Shown here: piece after piece, positions 9,205 through 18,723 of the stretch
How the letters are laid out: the number at the start of each line of letters is the position of its first letter
Numbering within the stretch: position 1 is the first letter of the stretch
Origin: Armatimonadota bacterium
GTDB taxonomy: Bacteria > Armatimonadota > Fimbriimonadia > Fimbriimonadales > Fimbriimonadaceae
Length of the DNA stretch: 64,000 nt
Direction: 5' to 3'
Assembly: GCA_018268255.1 (NCBI GenBank)
Contig: JAFDWX010000003.1
Span: 124,001-188,000 of the forward strand
Notes under the pieces: generated by a model
What the model was told of the DNA's origin: nothing
What the model saw: only the letters and a program-made list of their open reading frames with translations
Database searches by the model: none
Position numbers and translations under genes: made by a program

Positions 9205-9921
9205 CTACCCGCCTAAGAGCTTCTCCGCGGTCGTCTCGTCACCAGGGTTCATTTCGGTCCCACGAATTCCTTCTGTCGTGCAACCCGAAAGGAAAGGATC
9301 GGCGCTTTGAGCCAGGATCGGAAAAGTCTTGAAATGAATGGGAACGGCGGCTCGAACTCCCAGCCACCGAGCTGCGCGAACGCCTTCCTTCATGTTCATG
9401 GTGAAGTTGCCACCGACCGACAGGAAAGCAATATCCGGATTGTGTTCCTCGCCGATTAGTTCGAGGTCGGAAAAGAGCGACGTATCGCCGCTATGAAAAA
9501 TCGTGTGGCTCGGCGACTTCACGATGACACCTGCCGCGATCCCAGCATAGACTTTCCCGCGATCAGTCTCAAAGCTGTTGCTGTGGATGGCATGGGTCAG
9601 GGAAATACTCCATCCATTTCCGAAGTCGTGAGTACCGCCGACACCCATGTGCAGGACAGATTCTGCGGGGATCCCCGCCTCAATGAGCAGATCGGCAAGT
9701 TCGAAACATGCCACCACTTTCGCGCCCGTCAGCTTCTGAACACGCACGGCGTCCGAGGCATGATCACCATGCCCATGGGTCAGTACAATGACGTCGAACT
9801 TTTCCGGATTCTTAAGGCGATCCGGGCAACATGGATTGCCTTCAAGCCACGGATCGATTGCGAGATCAAACCCGTCGAGAGAAAGAAAAACGGCTGAATG
9901 GCCTGCGTATGTGATCTTCAT
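9205..9921 (-). CDS. UPF0173 metal-dependent hydrolase (second copy)
   Basis: Paralogue of the protein at 5436-6155, with the same opening (YAGHSAVF, AIDPWLEGNP) and zinc motif LTHGHGDHASD, plus THAIHSNSF and FHSGDTSLF. It is 238 aa and cytoplasmic. It sits just upstream of GH27 on the same strand (24 bp gap), so it may be in the same transcript. Its substrate is unknown, and there is no sequence sign that it is inactive. Confidence 0.88.
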   Translation of the reverse strand: MKITYAGHSAVFLSLDGFDLAIDPWLEGNPCCPDRLKNPEKFDVIVLTHGHGDHASDAVRVQKLTGAKVVACFELADLLIEAGIPAESVLHMGVGGTHDFGNGWSISLTHAIHSNSFETDRGKVYAGIAAGVIVKSPSHTIFHSGDTSLFSDLELIGEEHNPDIAFLSVGGNFTMNMKEGVRAARWLGVRAAVPIHFKTFPILAQSADPFLSGCTTEGIRGTEMNPGDETTAEKLLGG

Positions 9922-9997
9922 TTGACTTCAGAATATCGAAGAAGGCTAAGTCACGAGCCTTCCATCGTGCCGAATTGGATAGTGAATTGACGGTATC

Positions 9998-11518
9998 TTA
10001 TGCGCCTGTAGCTTTCAGAGGTTTTGTGGCGGGCGAGTGAATCACTTCGCCATCTGGGCTGAACCGCGATCCATGGCAAGGGCAGTCCCACGTTTTCTCG
10101 GCGTTGTTCCACGCTACTTGGCACCCCATATGTGTGCAGTCCGCGCTCACTGTGTGGAGTGCGCCTTGGGCATCTCGGTAGGCCGCTACTCGTCCCTCTG
10201 AGGTCTGGAGCACTTGGGCTTCTCCGGGAACCAGATCCTCGGCCGAGCGAGTCTCAACCGCCTTCACTTTGTCGCCGATGTACTGGGCAGCAACGTTTAA
10301 GTTTTCTTTGAGTAAGTCTGGCAGCATATCCAGGACGAACCGACTCGGATTGTAAAGTTCCTCCCAGGCATGGTTTTCGCACACTATCTGTTTGGCCAAA
10401 ATGTGCGCCGCGACTCGCCCCGTTGTCATGCCCCATCCGCCAAATCCGGTTGCAACAAAGATGTTCTCCTTGCCAGGCGACTTCCCGATGAACGGTCTGT
10501 GGTCGGGTGTCCAATTGTCTTGGGTTGACCAATGCGCATAGATGGATTCGACCTGGTAGTGGGTGCGTGCCCAATCTTCCAGAGCCTGAAAGCACGCTGC
10601 CGAATCGGTTGATTGGCCCACTTTGTGGTTCTCTCCTCCCACGATGAGAACCGGTTCGCCGTATGCGAAGGCGGGGCGGGTGGATCGCATTCCTTCCTCC
10701 TCGTGGCCGATGAACATCCCCGGCGGCACAGGTTCGGATAGCTTGACCGCGATTGCATAGGAACGGTACGGAGCCAATTTCGCCACAAAAAATCCGGAAT
10801 CTAGGATCGGATAGTGCGTGGATAGCACCACTTGCGTTGCGGTAACTTCGCCGCCAAAGTATCGAAGCCGACAGACACCTGATGAATCGTCGATCTCTGT
10901 AATTCTTGAGTTCTCGAAGACGTGCACATTGGCTTGGGCGCATTGGCTCAAGATTGCCAGCAGGAAATTTCTGGGGTGAAAGTGAGCCTGGTTGGGGAAT
11001 TTGAGGACCGCACGCCCGCCGTGGCGTGGATCTGGGCTTCGAACGACCTCGTGCGGAATGGCTGCCTCTGTCAGTGCGTCCGTCTCCGACTCCAGATCCG
11101 TATCGCTGGACTCCTCGTGGATCACCACATGGGCATCGGCGCGGGTGATATCGCAGGGAATGTTCTCGAGCTCAGCCATTGTGCGAATGTCCGTGATGGC
11201 CCATTCATTGGCATCAAAGTACTTCCGGGCTCCCTCCACACCGAGGTCTTTTCGGATCCTGTCGTAGATTAAGCCGTGCTGGCTGGTGAGCTTTCCGGTT
11301 GTATATCCGGTTACACCCTGGAGGATCTTCTCCCCTTCGATCAGCGCAACTCTCAGGCCGGTTTGACGCAATTCATAGGCAGTCATGATGCCGACAATCC
11401 CCGCACCAACAATTGCCACGTCGAAGTGCTCCCCCGGCGGGAGAACCGGATATTTTGGCTCCAGCGAGGTTTTGATCCAAATCGACTGGGTGTCAGCTGG
11501 TGAGAAGTTTCCGCTCAT
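9998..11518 (-). CDS. FAD-dependent oxidoreductase with C-terminal Rieske domain
   Basis: An N-terminal DAO-type flavin oxidoreductase is fused to a Rieske iron-sulfur domain. The FAD dinucleotide motif (VGAGIVGIMTAYEL) starts near residue 36, and the FAD-binding finish FVATGFGGWGMTTG is near 360. The Rieske centre at the C-terminus has both ligand pairs, CTHMGC and CPCHGSRF, so a 2Fe-2S cluster is expected. Many bacteria carry this fusion (506 aa is normal), but the substrate is not established; a stress or redox role is inferred. No signal peptide is seen. Confidence 0.88.
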   Translation of the reverse strand: MSGNFSPADTQSIWIKTSLEPKYPVLPPGEHFDVAIVGAGIVGIMTAYELRQTGLRVALIEGEKILQGVTGYTTGKLTSQHGLIYDRIRKDLGVEGARKYFDANEWAITDIRTMAELENIPCDITRADAHVVIHEESSDTDLESETDALTEAAIPHEVVRSPDPRHGGRAVLKFPNQAHFHPRNFLLAILSQCAQANVHVFENSRITEIDDSSGVCRLRYFGGEVTATQVVLSTHYPILDSGFFVAKLAPYRSYAIAVKLSEPVPPGMFIGHEEEGMRSTRPAFAYGEPVLIVGGENHKVGQSTDSAACFQALEDWARTHYQVESIYAHWSTQDNWTPDHRPFIGKSPGKENIFVATGFGGWGMTTGRVAAHILAKQIVCENHAWEELYNPSRFVLDMLPDLLKENLNVAAQYIGDKVKAVETRSAEDLVPGEAQVLQTSEGRVAAYRDAQGALHTVSADCTHMGCQVAWNNAEKTWDCPCHGSRFSPDGEVIHSPATKPLKATGA

Positions 11519-11563
11519 AGAACGGGAAACGTCTTTTCCGGATTGCCTCGGTACGAAAAAAAG

Positions 11564-12415
11564 CTATCGACAGGCGTACGCGAGCACAAGGCTATAAAAG
11601 CCCTTGGCAACTGCAGCCGAACCAACTTCGTTCAGATGGCCACCATCGCTGGTATATCCAGAGTACAGAAGCCGCATGGTTTGTCCGTTCTTCGCGTAGG
11701 TATGAGCGGTTCCGTCTGGATCGACGGATTCGATATCGGCGATATCGAGAAGCGCTTTGTTGTTTTTCTTGGCGTACTCCCTGAGCTGATTGTTGAAGGT
11801 CTCCCGCTGGTCGTTAGCGCCATCTTGACCGGTGCAAACGGGAATGGTTGTGTAGACCACGAGGGTTTTGGGATAGTTCTTCTCTAGTGATCCCATCGAC
11901 CTTACATAGCTTTGGAAATTGGCATCCGGATCGATGTAGCAGAACTTGTCGACCACGATGTTCGCTGCAGACCAACCGCCGCTCACGTATCCAGCGAATT
12001 GATCGATTTTGGCTTGGGCTCCTGGGTTGCCGCGATTGAATTCGTAGAGATGGCCTCTTTCTTCGTTGCCAGTCGGCCTAGCACCGGCTCCGTCAACGAT
12101 CAGTGGATATCGATTTGGATCGCTCTGATGCAGGGCTCGGAGACCTTCGACGATGTTGCCGCCTACCGATGCGTGGGCAAAGAAAACATTTAGTTGGGTC
12201 AGTTTCTTAATTTGCTCGGGCGACGCCGAGTCGATTCTGGCCGCGTTGGTGTGATCGACGATCAAACCCATACTGGACTTATCCGTGGATGCCTGAGGCG
12301 CGCCGTTGGGAGATGCGCCATTGATCGAGGAAGATGATGTGGACGACGACGCGGAATTGCAGGCAAGCAAACTTGTCCCTAACGCCACAAAAGAGAGAGG
12401 CCCAAGGATATTCAT
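11564..12415 (-). CDS. Lipoprotein with SGNH-hydrolase-like domain
   Basis: The leader ends in a lipobox (SLLAC, cysteine at about residue 19) followed by a Ser-rich linker, so the protein is probably an outer or inner membrane lipoprotein. The rest resembles an SGNH/GDSL-type esterase fold: FFAHASVGGNI in the N-terminal block, TLVVYTTIPVC in the middle and DGGHLNEVGSAAVA at the end, where the Asp and His would complete the active site. The classical GDS motif is replaced by HASVGGN, so catalysis is inferred. It may de-esterify a cell-wall glycan, in keeping with the surrounding hydrolases. It is 46 bp upstream of the FAD-Rieske gene. Confidence 0.65.
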   Translation of the reverse strand: MNILGPLSFVALGTSLLACNSASSSTSSSSINGASPNGAPQASTDKSSMGLIVDHTNAARIDSASPEQIKKLTQLNVFFAHASVGGNIVEGLRALHQSDPNRYPLIVDGAGARPTGNEERGHLYEFNRGNPGAQAKIDQFAGYVSGGWSAANIVVDKFCYIDPDANFQSYVRSMGSLEKNYPKTLVVYTTIPVCTGQDGANDQRETFNNQLREYAKKNNKALLDIADIESVDPDGTAHTYAKNGQTMRLLYSGYTSDGGHLNEVGSAAVAKGFYSLVLAYACR

Positions 12416-12473
12416 GCCTCCATTCTATCCGTGAGGAGTACGAATCAAACGCTCAGCATGGAGAAGTGAATTC

Positions 12474-13250
12474 CTACCACTTCTCCTCGGATGAATCGAT
12501 CCATGGGAACCACTGCGGACATGCTTGGCTTTGCGCGTCATCAGGACTACCCCAGATGGTGCTCGAGACAGACGCCCACCACTTGGGTTCAACGTGGTAC
12601 TTGGCGTGGGTATCGGCCATCACGTAATTGCTTCCATTTTGGTGACGGTGCATGCCCGCATCACGATCGGGTCGCACAATCTCTCGCCGAACGCCGGTTG
12701 AGTCAACGCCAGTTTCTGCGATAAAAATCTTGCTTGCGGGAGTGGTGATTTCACTCGTCGTGCCGCCCGTCACGGCAAACCTTGAAATTCCACCGGGTTG
12801 GCGGTAGAAATAGTAATTAAGCGCATAGCTCAACCTTTCTCCCGGGATGTTTTGATTGCTGGTCGTGTGAGCCACGCCACCGTCATCCGGACACGAGAAA
12901 ATTTGCACATTCTTGGAATAGGGAAGGATCAGATCAGCCCAGGCCAGTTCGGATTTCCCCGCGCCATTGTGAAATTGGAATTGCGTCCAAGGCGGCCCTT
13001 GATAGACGGGAGGAGCCGGATAATTGGCCATGGGCATCGTATCATCACTGTCATCGACATACATGTGGAGGGCAAGTCCGATCTGTTTGGTATTGCTCAA
13101 GCATGCAGTCTTCTTAGCAGCTTCTTTGGCTTGTGCAAAGACAGGGAAGAGGATAGCGGCAAGAATCGCGATGATGGCAATGACCACCAGCAGTTCGATC
13201 AAGGTGAACGCTCGGGAAGTTCGGACACAACGAAAAACAGAGGAGGGCAT
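12474..13250 (-). CDS. Prepilin-type cleavage/methylation protein with H-X9-DG tail
   Basis: Pseudopilin-like protein. A type IV prepilin cleavage site ([18 protein letters not shown]) at about residues 14-31 gives a short basic leader, a Glu5-type residue and a long hydrophobic helix. The C-terminal domain has the [15 protein letters not shown] pattern, the H-X9-DG-like signature common in Planctomycetota and Armatimonadota paralogue families (DUF1559 group). It is 258 aa. No pilus assembly genes are near, so it is probably one of many dispersed paralogues. Confidence 0.85.
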   Translation of the reverse strand: MPSSVFRCVRTSRAFTLIELLVVIAIIAILAAILFPVFAQAKEAAKKTACLSNTKQIGLALHMYVDDSDDTMPMANYPAPPVYQGPPWTQFQFHNGAGKSELAWADLILPYSKNVQIFSCPDDGGVAHTTSNQNIPGERLSYALNYYFYRQPGGISRFAVTGGTTSEITTPASKIFIAETGVDSTGVRREIVRPDRDAGMHRHQNGSNYVMADTHAKYHVEPKWWASVSSTIWGSPDDAQSQACPQWFPWIDSSEEKW

Positions 13251-13403
13251 TCCCGAACTATACGACCGAGGCGGATGTGATCCAAGACCCTATTCCCTAA
13301 TATTCTTGCATTTGCAACAAACTCCGCAAATGCCGATACGGGATGGACACCAGGTAGCTGGTCTCTATTGGGAAAGCACTCGTCCGCTGGTACCCTAAGG
13401 GTC

Positions 13404-14813
13404 GTGAATTTGCCCATAGAGGACCTGACTCCGCGCCAAATCGTGGCTGAGCTCGACAAATACATCATCGGCCAAGACAACGCCAAGCGGGCCATCGCTG
13501 TCGCATTGCGAAACCGGTTCCGCCGGCAACAGCTTCCCGATGATCAACGGGCCGACATCCTGCCCAAGAATATTCTGATGATCGGCCCCACGGGCGTGGG
13601 CAAAACTGAGATCGCCCGGCGATTGGCCCAACTTGCGCGCGCACCTTTTGTGAAAGTTGAGGCCACGAAGTTCACTGAAGTGGGCTATGTGGGCCGAGAT
13701 GTAGAATCCATGGTCCGTGACCTGGTGGCGACGGCTGTTCGGTTGGTTCGCCAAGAACGGATGAATGCTGTCCAGGAGGCCGCGCGGGAGTCTGCCGTTG
13801 AGAAGATTCTCGATCAGCTTGAGGAGCATTTTCCGGTGCCAGTTGCAGAAGACGAGGTCGAGAAGCAGCCAGAACTTCCATCCGAGATTCACGATATGTT
13901 TCACTGGTCGGGGCAGGCGGTGGACCCTGAGGTCCGAAATGCCCATCGCGCCAAACTTCGTGCCGAATATGAGGAGGGGATCCACAAGGATCTCTTGATC
14001 GAGGTCGAAATCGAAGATAATGGCTCCCAGTTTTTGCAGGTGTTCACTCCTCAGGGCATGGAGGAGATGGGATTGGACATCGGCAACCTCAATCCCAACT
14101 TTGGCGCGAAGCGTTCCTTCCGAAAGGTGCGCGTTCGCGATGCAATGGGTGTGATTTTGGAGCAAGAGGCGGAGCGGCTGATTGATTCAGGAACACTCAA
14201 CCGGGAAGCTGTTGAGCGGACCGAACAGACTGGCATCATCTTTTTGGACGAATTGGATAAGGTGGCGATCAAGACTCAGGGGGCTGGTCCCGACGTGAGT
14301 CGAGAGGGAGTTCAACGCGACTTACTGCCGATTATCGAGGGCTCGACGGTCGCATCCAAATTTGGGCCGGTAAGGACCGACCACATCTTGTTCGTGGCTG
14401 CGGGAGCGTTCCACATGTCCAAGCCGAGCGACCTGATTCCGGAACTTCAGGGCCGACTGCCGATCCGGGTCCAGCTTGAATCGCTCGGTGAAAACGAGTT
14501 TCGACGTATTTTGCGCGAGCCCAAGAACGCAATCGTTGGGCAATACCAAAAGTTGCTTGCGGTGGATGGTGTCCAAATCGAATTTGAGGAGGACGCCTTG
14601 AATGAGGTGGCCAAGGTCGCTCAGTGGGTGAATAGCAATGTCGAGAATATTGGAGCCCGGCGACTCCATACGATGATGGAGCGGCTGCTGGAGGACATCC
14701 TGTTTGAAGCTCCCGAGATTGATCAGAAGACCATCCGGTTTACGGTCGAAATGGTCCGAGAGCGCCTTGGAGATTTAAGCGACGATGAGTCGGCAAGCCA
14801 CACGGTTGTCTAG
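13404..14813 (+). CDS. hslU: ATP-dependent protease ATPase subunit HslU
   Basis: AAA+ unfoldase that feeds proteins to the HslV peptidase. IVAELDKYIIGQDNAKRA opens the protein. Walker A is GPTGVGKT, the pore loop is VGYVGRDVES, the inserted I-domain runs from about residue 110 to 230, Walker B is IIFLDELDK, and the sensor region includes RPDLIPELQGRLP-like sequence. GTG at 13404 gives the normal N-terminus (469 aa); the frame extends upstream to an ATG at 13368 without family similarity. hslV normally precedes hslU but is not here: the upstream gene is the divergent prepilin. Confidence 0.93.
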   Translation: MNLPIEDLTPRQIVAELDKYIIGQDNAKRAIAVALRNRFRRQQLPDDQRADILPKNILMIGPTGVGKTEIARRLAQLARAPFVKVEATKFTEVGYVGRDVESMVRDLVATAVRLVRQERMNAVQEAARESAVEKILDQLEEHFPVPVAEDEVEKQPELPSEIHDMFHWSGQAVDPEVRNAHRAKLRAEYEEGIHKDLLIEVEIEDNGSQFLQVFTPQGMEEMGLDIGNLNPNFGAKRSFRKVRVRDAMGVILEQEAERLIDSGTLNREAVERTEQTGIIFLDELDKVAIKTQGAGPDVSREGVQRDLLPIIEGSTVASKFGPVRTDHILFVAAGAFHMSKPSDLIPELQGRLPIRVQLESLGENEFRRILREPKNAIVGQYQKLLAVDGVQIEFEEDALNEVAKVAQWVNSNVENIGARRLHTMMERLLEDILFEAPEIDQKTIRFTVEMVRERLGDLSDDESASHTVV

Positions 14814-14823
14814 GAACCTTTAA

Positions 14824-14902
14824 CGCCGCTTTGGCCCGAGGCCACGCCCGATGATGGGACCCCGACGCTCCGCGTCGCCCATCATCCCGCCCCAAAGCGG
14901 CG
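14824..14902. terminator. Large compound hairpin between convergent hslU and GH31 genes
   Basis: Three nested inverted repeats stack on one axis: an 11-bp outer arm (14824-14834 with 14892-14902), a 9-bp middle arm (14850-14858 with 14878-14886) and a 6-bp inner stem (14863-14868 with 14872-14877) closed by TCC. There is no T-run, so it is not a standard intrinsic terminator. Its place between convergent stops suggests transcript-end protection or bidirectional termination, or a REP-like element. Confidence 0.55.
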
Positions 14903-14924
14903 ACCGATTTCTGTTAGGAGAGTC

Positions 14925-17237
14925 CTACGCCTCTACCACCCAGACCGGAAGGGATTTGTCGGTCCACTGCTGTTTTGACTTGGTCGCCTTGACCTTGGTG
15001 CCGTTAAGAGTGATCGAGGCGAAGTTCTCGTAAAGGAAGAATCGAGCCTTGAGGCTCCCAAATCCTTTCGACGTGAGGACCGACTTGAGCTCAAGGCGAT
15101 CACCTTTGCGGATGGCGTCAATCTTGGCCACGGATTGCTTCCCATCGAGATAGTCGAGTGTCTCGCCGTCATCGAATACGTATTCATAGGTTGCGGAACC
15201 TCGATCCAGGAACACGTGAATTTCGACTTCGCGGAGGTCTTTGCTGTTATCGGTCCGGATTCCGGGCAGACACGGAATGATCGCGCCATTTCGGAAGTAG
15301 AGTGGAGTGCCCAACTGAGTCCGTTCAACTTCATACTTCCCGGGAGCCAGCCAATTGCCCGATCCCGCGTCGAACCATCGTTCGCGGCCTGGAAGAACCA
15401 CAACCCGAATATCGCGATCTTTGAGATGAGGGGCCTGCAAAACGCTCGATCCGACCAAAAACTGGTCTGAAATAAACTGCTTATCGGAAAAATGGTATGC
15501 CAGCGGACGCAGAATGGGATCCCCCTGGCGATAGTGCTGGATAAAGACGTTGTAGAGGTACGGAAGGAGCTTGTATCTCAGCTGGATGTAGTGCCGTAAA
15601 ACCTCAAAGCACTTTTTCGAAAAAACCCACGGTTCCTGCTTTTTCGTGGAGGCATTGCTGTGATTTCTGAAAAATGGGAACAGAAATCCGGCTTTATGCC
15701 AATCCGAGATCAGCGCTTCGTTCGTATCGCCGACAAAACCGCCCACGTCCGGCCCGTTAAACGGGATTCCGCTCAGACCCAAACTGATCGAGCACGGAAT
15801 CGAATTTTGCAGATACTCGCGATTGGAAACGTTATCGCCTGTCCATACTGCGCTGTACCGGCTTGTTCCGGTCGATGCCGATCGGCTGATCATGAATACA
15901 CGTTTGCCCGGTTGGGCTTTTTGGAACCCGTCAAAAGTGGCCATCTGCATTCCTAGCGCATACTCGTTGCGCCACAAATGGTGGTCCACCTTCCCCTCGT
16001 TGAATAGCATGGCGTGGGGATCAACCGCACCTGTGGCGGGATCGTTCATATCGACCCAGGCACCGGAAAAGCCTGTTTCAATAAACTGCTTGGCAAAGCC
16101 ACTCCACCAAGAGCGTGCTTCGGCTCGTGCAAAATCTGGAAAAACCGTCTCTCCTGGCCATACGAAGCCTACAAAATCCAGATGTTGCGGATTTTTGCAG
16201 TATATATTTGCCTTTTTGCCAGATTTGTACACCTCGAACTGAGGGTCGAGCTTCACACCAGGATCAATGATGGGGACGACCTTGCGTCCCTTCGCCCGGA
16301 TCTTTTCAAGTGCTTTGGACACTCCATGAGGCCACTGGGATTTGGCATAGGCGAACACGCGATACTCATCCATGTAGTCGATGTCTAGCCAAAGCCCGTC
16401 ATTAGGAATCTGATGTTTCTCCATCTGAGCATCAAGATAGAGAAGGTCCTTCTCTCCGCCATACCCCCAACGACACTGGTGGTAGCCCAGCGCCCAAAGA
16501 GGAGGAATGGGGTGTGCGCCCACCAACATCTGAAGCTTCCGGGTGAGCTCGGCAAGGGATCCTGCGACGAGAATCCACAGCGACGGAGTGCCATCGTCGC
16601 TCCCGATGACGATCTTCCGATTTTCGTCCAGCGTCTTGAAGAAGCTGGGGTCCGTGCCCGTGTCCATGAATGTGGCACCTGGGTTGTGATAGAGCAACCC
16701 GACCCAATCCGAACCGTTCTGGATGGCGACATAGGGAATGCTGGCGTAATACGGATCGACATCGCCCGACATCCACTCCCCGACCGAATAGTCGCCAAGC
16801 GCGTCTGTATTCCAAAATCGTGTGCTTTTCCGGGACCGTTCTAACTCTGGAAACGTTTTCTCACCTAATCCCAAGAAGCGTAGGGATTTATCGTACAAAA
16901 ACGTGAAAAGGCACGACTTGCCCATCAACCCAAATCCCATGTTGGGGACCGACTCCAAGATGACTTTCCCAGCGGGATTTATTACTTGTATTTCGCCGGA
17001 GGAGGTCAGGTTCACCTGAGCTCCGGATTTTTCACCACAAGGTTTGTTGAGTTCGACCAGACTGAGGTTGGGTCCCCAGAGTTCGGGGTTAGCCAGTTCC
17101 AAGTGAAAGACCCCGTTGGCAAACTCGTCCAAACGCACACTTAGCTCCTGAGAGCCTATGGTCGCCTTTCCGGTTTTGCCATCGTAGCGGGTGGCGAATT
17201 CAAAGTTCGCCGCGTAGGGAATCTTCCTGAAATACAT
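14925..17237 (-). CDS. Glycoside hydrolase family 31 (alpha-glucosidase or alpha-xylosidase type)
   Basis: Retaining hydrolase of alpha-glucosides or alpha-xylosides. It has the GH31 N-terminal beta-sandwich (about 1-235), then the barrel with LWLDIDYMDEYRVF, the nucleophile in GAWVDMNDPA near residue 395, and GLSGIPFNGPDVGGF before the acid/base region. The C-terminal beta domains include a DUF5110-like segment (YVFDDGETLDYLDG). It is 770 aa without a signal peptide, so it probably acts on imported oligosaccharides. It lies 48 bp downstream of leuC on the same strand. Distinguishing glucosidase from xylosidase would need assay or phylogeny. Confidence 0.9.
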   Translation of the reverse strand: MYFRKIPYAANFEFATRYDGKTGKATIGSQELSVRLDEFANGVFHLELANPELWGPNLSLVELNKPCGEKSGAQVNLTSSGEIQVINPAGKVILESVPNMGFGLMGKSCLFTFLYDKSLRFLGLGEKTFPELERSRKSTRFWNTDALGDYSVGEWMSGDVDPYYASIPYVAIQNGSDWVGLLYHNPGATFMDTGTDPSFFKTLDENRKIVIGSDDGTPSLWILVAGSLAELTRKLQMLVGAHPIPPLWALGYHQCRWGYGGEKDLLYLDAQMEKHQIPNDGLWLDIDYMDEYRVFAYAKSQWPHGVSKALEKIRAKGRKVVPIIDPGVKLDPQFEVYKSGKKANIYCKNPQHLDFVGFVWPGETVFPDFARAEARSWWSGFAKQFIETGFSGAWVDMNDPATGAVDPHAMLFNEGKVDHHLWRNEYALGMQMATFDGFQKAQPGKRVFMISRSASTGTSRYSAVWTGDNVSNREYLQNSIPCSISLGLSGIPFNGPDVGGFVGDTNEALISDWHKAGFLFPFFRNHSNASTKKQEPWVFSKKCFEVLRHYIQLRYKLLPYLYNVFIQHYRQGDPILRPLAYHFSDKQFISDQFLVGSSVLQAPHLKDRDIRVVVLPGRERWFDAGSGNWLAPGKYEVERTQLGTPLYFRNGAIIPCLPGIRTDNSKDLREVEIHVFLDRGSATYEYVFDDGETLDYLDGKQSVAKIDAIRKGDRLELKSVLTSKGFGSLKARFFLYENFASITLNGTKVKATKSKQQWTDKSLPVWVVEA

Positions 17238-17285
17238 AAACCGAGCCTTATTTTAGATCGTTCGGGCTACGGTTCGCCCCCGAAA

Positions 17286-18674
17286 TCAATTCAGGTATTC
17301 CCGCGGGTCGGCAAAATGCCCTTTGAGTGCCGTAGCGGCAGCCGTCAAAGGCGATACCAGATGGGTTCGTGATCCGGGACCCTGGCGTCCTTCGTACGGA
17401 CGATTGCTCGTGCTCGCACTGCGCTGCTGGGGTCTCAGGATGTCGCCGTTCATTCCCAAACACATACTGCACCCCGCGCGATGCCACTCAAATCCTGCGT
17501 CCTTAAAGATCATATCAAGCCCTTCGGCCTCAGCCTGACCCCTAACCTGTTGGCTGCCTGGCACCACCAAGGCTCGAACATTCGGCGACACCCTCCTGCC
17601 CTGCACAATCGATGCTGCTTCTCGCAAATCCTCAATTCGGGCGTTGGTGCAACTTCCGATGAACACGGTGCCAACCGGCAGCTCGCTCATGGCCATTCCC
17701 GGTCGCAGACCCATGTATTTCTGGGCGCGTTCTTCTCCAGCGTCCCTTGGCTCTGGGACCACGCCGTCGATATCCACCGTCATGGCGGGCGTGGTACCCC
17801 AACTCACCTGTGGTTTGAGCCGATCTACATCCAGCGATTCCAGTCGATCATACGTTGCACCCTCGTCGGTACCCAAGGTCGACCAGTATGCAAGTTGCCG
17901 CTCCAATTCAGGTCCACTGGGCGCAAAGGGACGATTGCCTGCAGCCACGTAGTTGAACGTGATCTGGTCCGGCGCGATCATGCCCGCCCGTGCACCCATC
18001 TCGATCGACATGTTGCAGATCGTCATCCTGCCGCTCATGGGGAGAGCCCGCATTGTGTCGCCAAAGTACTCGACAACGTAGCCGGTGCCGCCCCCTGCAC
18101 CAAGCTTTCGGATGATCGCCAAAATAATGTCCTTGGCAACAATTCCGTGACCCAATGATCCCGAAATGTTGATCCCTAGGGACTTTGGTTTAGCGGGTGC
18201 TCGCAGAGTTTGGGTCGCCAGAACATGTTCAACCTCCGTCGTCCCAATCCCGAACGCCAGCGCTCCAAACGCACCGTGCGTGCTGGTGTGGCTGTCTCCG
18301 CAAACGATCGTAAGTCCCGGAAGGGTGATGCCTAACGCTGGGCCGATCACATGGACGATGCCTTGTCGATCGTTGCCATAACCGTAGACCGGCACACCAA
18401 ATTCCTCGCAGTTCCGAGTGAGCGCCGCAAGCTGTTTGCCGCTGAGGGTCATTTCATCGATCTCGCGGCCATCGGTTGGCACGTTGTGATCCGCGGTGGC
18501 AAAGGTCAAATCCGGCCTCCGGACCTTTCGCCCCTTCTCCCGTAAGCCGTCAAACGCCTGGGGCGAGGTCACTTCGTGGACCAGGTGACGATCAATGTAC
18601 AGCAGCGTTCCACCTTCCGGAAGTGCAGCTACAACATGGGCGTCCCAAACCTTGTCGAACAGCGTAGAGGGCAT
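17286..18674 (-). CDS. leuC: 3-isopropylmalate dehydratase large subunit
   Basis: Isomerises 2- and 3-isopropylmalate in leucine synthesis, together with a LeuD small subunit. The opening [11 protein letters not shown], the [14 protein letters not shown] block, and the 4Fe-4S cysteine motifs ([11 protein letters not shown] and [10 protein letters not shown]) are intact. The 462-aa length matches bacterial LeuC. leuD is not adjacent: downstream is GH31, upstream the divergent HD gene. ATG at 18674 is the natural start, with only about 50 bp shared with the divergent gene. Confidence 0.93.
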   Translation of the reverse strand: MPSTLFDKVWDAHVVAALPEGGTLLYIDRHLVHEVTSPQAFDGLREKGRKVRRPDLTFATADHNVPTDGREIDEMTLSGKQLAALTRNCEEFGVPVYGYGNDRQGIVHVIGPALGITLPGLTIVCGDSHTSTHGAFGALAFGIGTTEVEHVLATQTLRAPAKPKSLGINISGSLGHGIVAKDIILAIIRKLGAGGGTGYVVEYFGDTMRALPMSGRMTICNMSIEMGARAGMIAPDQITFNYVAAGNRPFAPSGPELERQLAYWSTLGTDEGATYDRLESLDVDRLKPQVSWGTTPAMTVDIDGVVPEPRDAGEERAQKYMGLRPGMAMSELPVGTVFIGSCTNARIEDLREAASIVQGRRVSPNVRALVVPGSQQVRGQAEAEGLDMIFKDAGFEWHRAGCSMCLGMNGDILRPQQRSASTSNRPYEGRQGPGSRTHLVSPLTAAATALKGHFADPREYLN

Positions 18675-18723
18675 AATGCCTATTGTACGGCTTTGGAGCC
18701 GTCAATATTAAAGGTTGAACCGC

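Noticed and set aside
13395-14165. 256-codon frame antisense to hslU
   Set aside because: It overlaps the Walker A and I-domain coding of hslU, which is certain.
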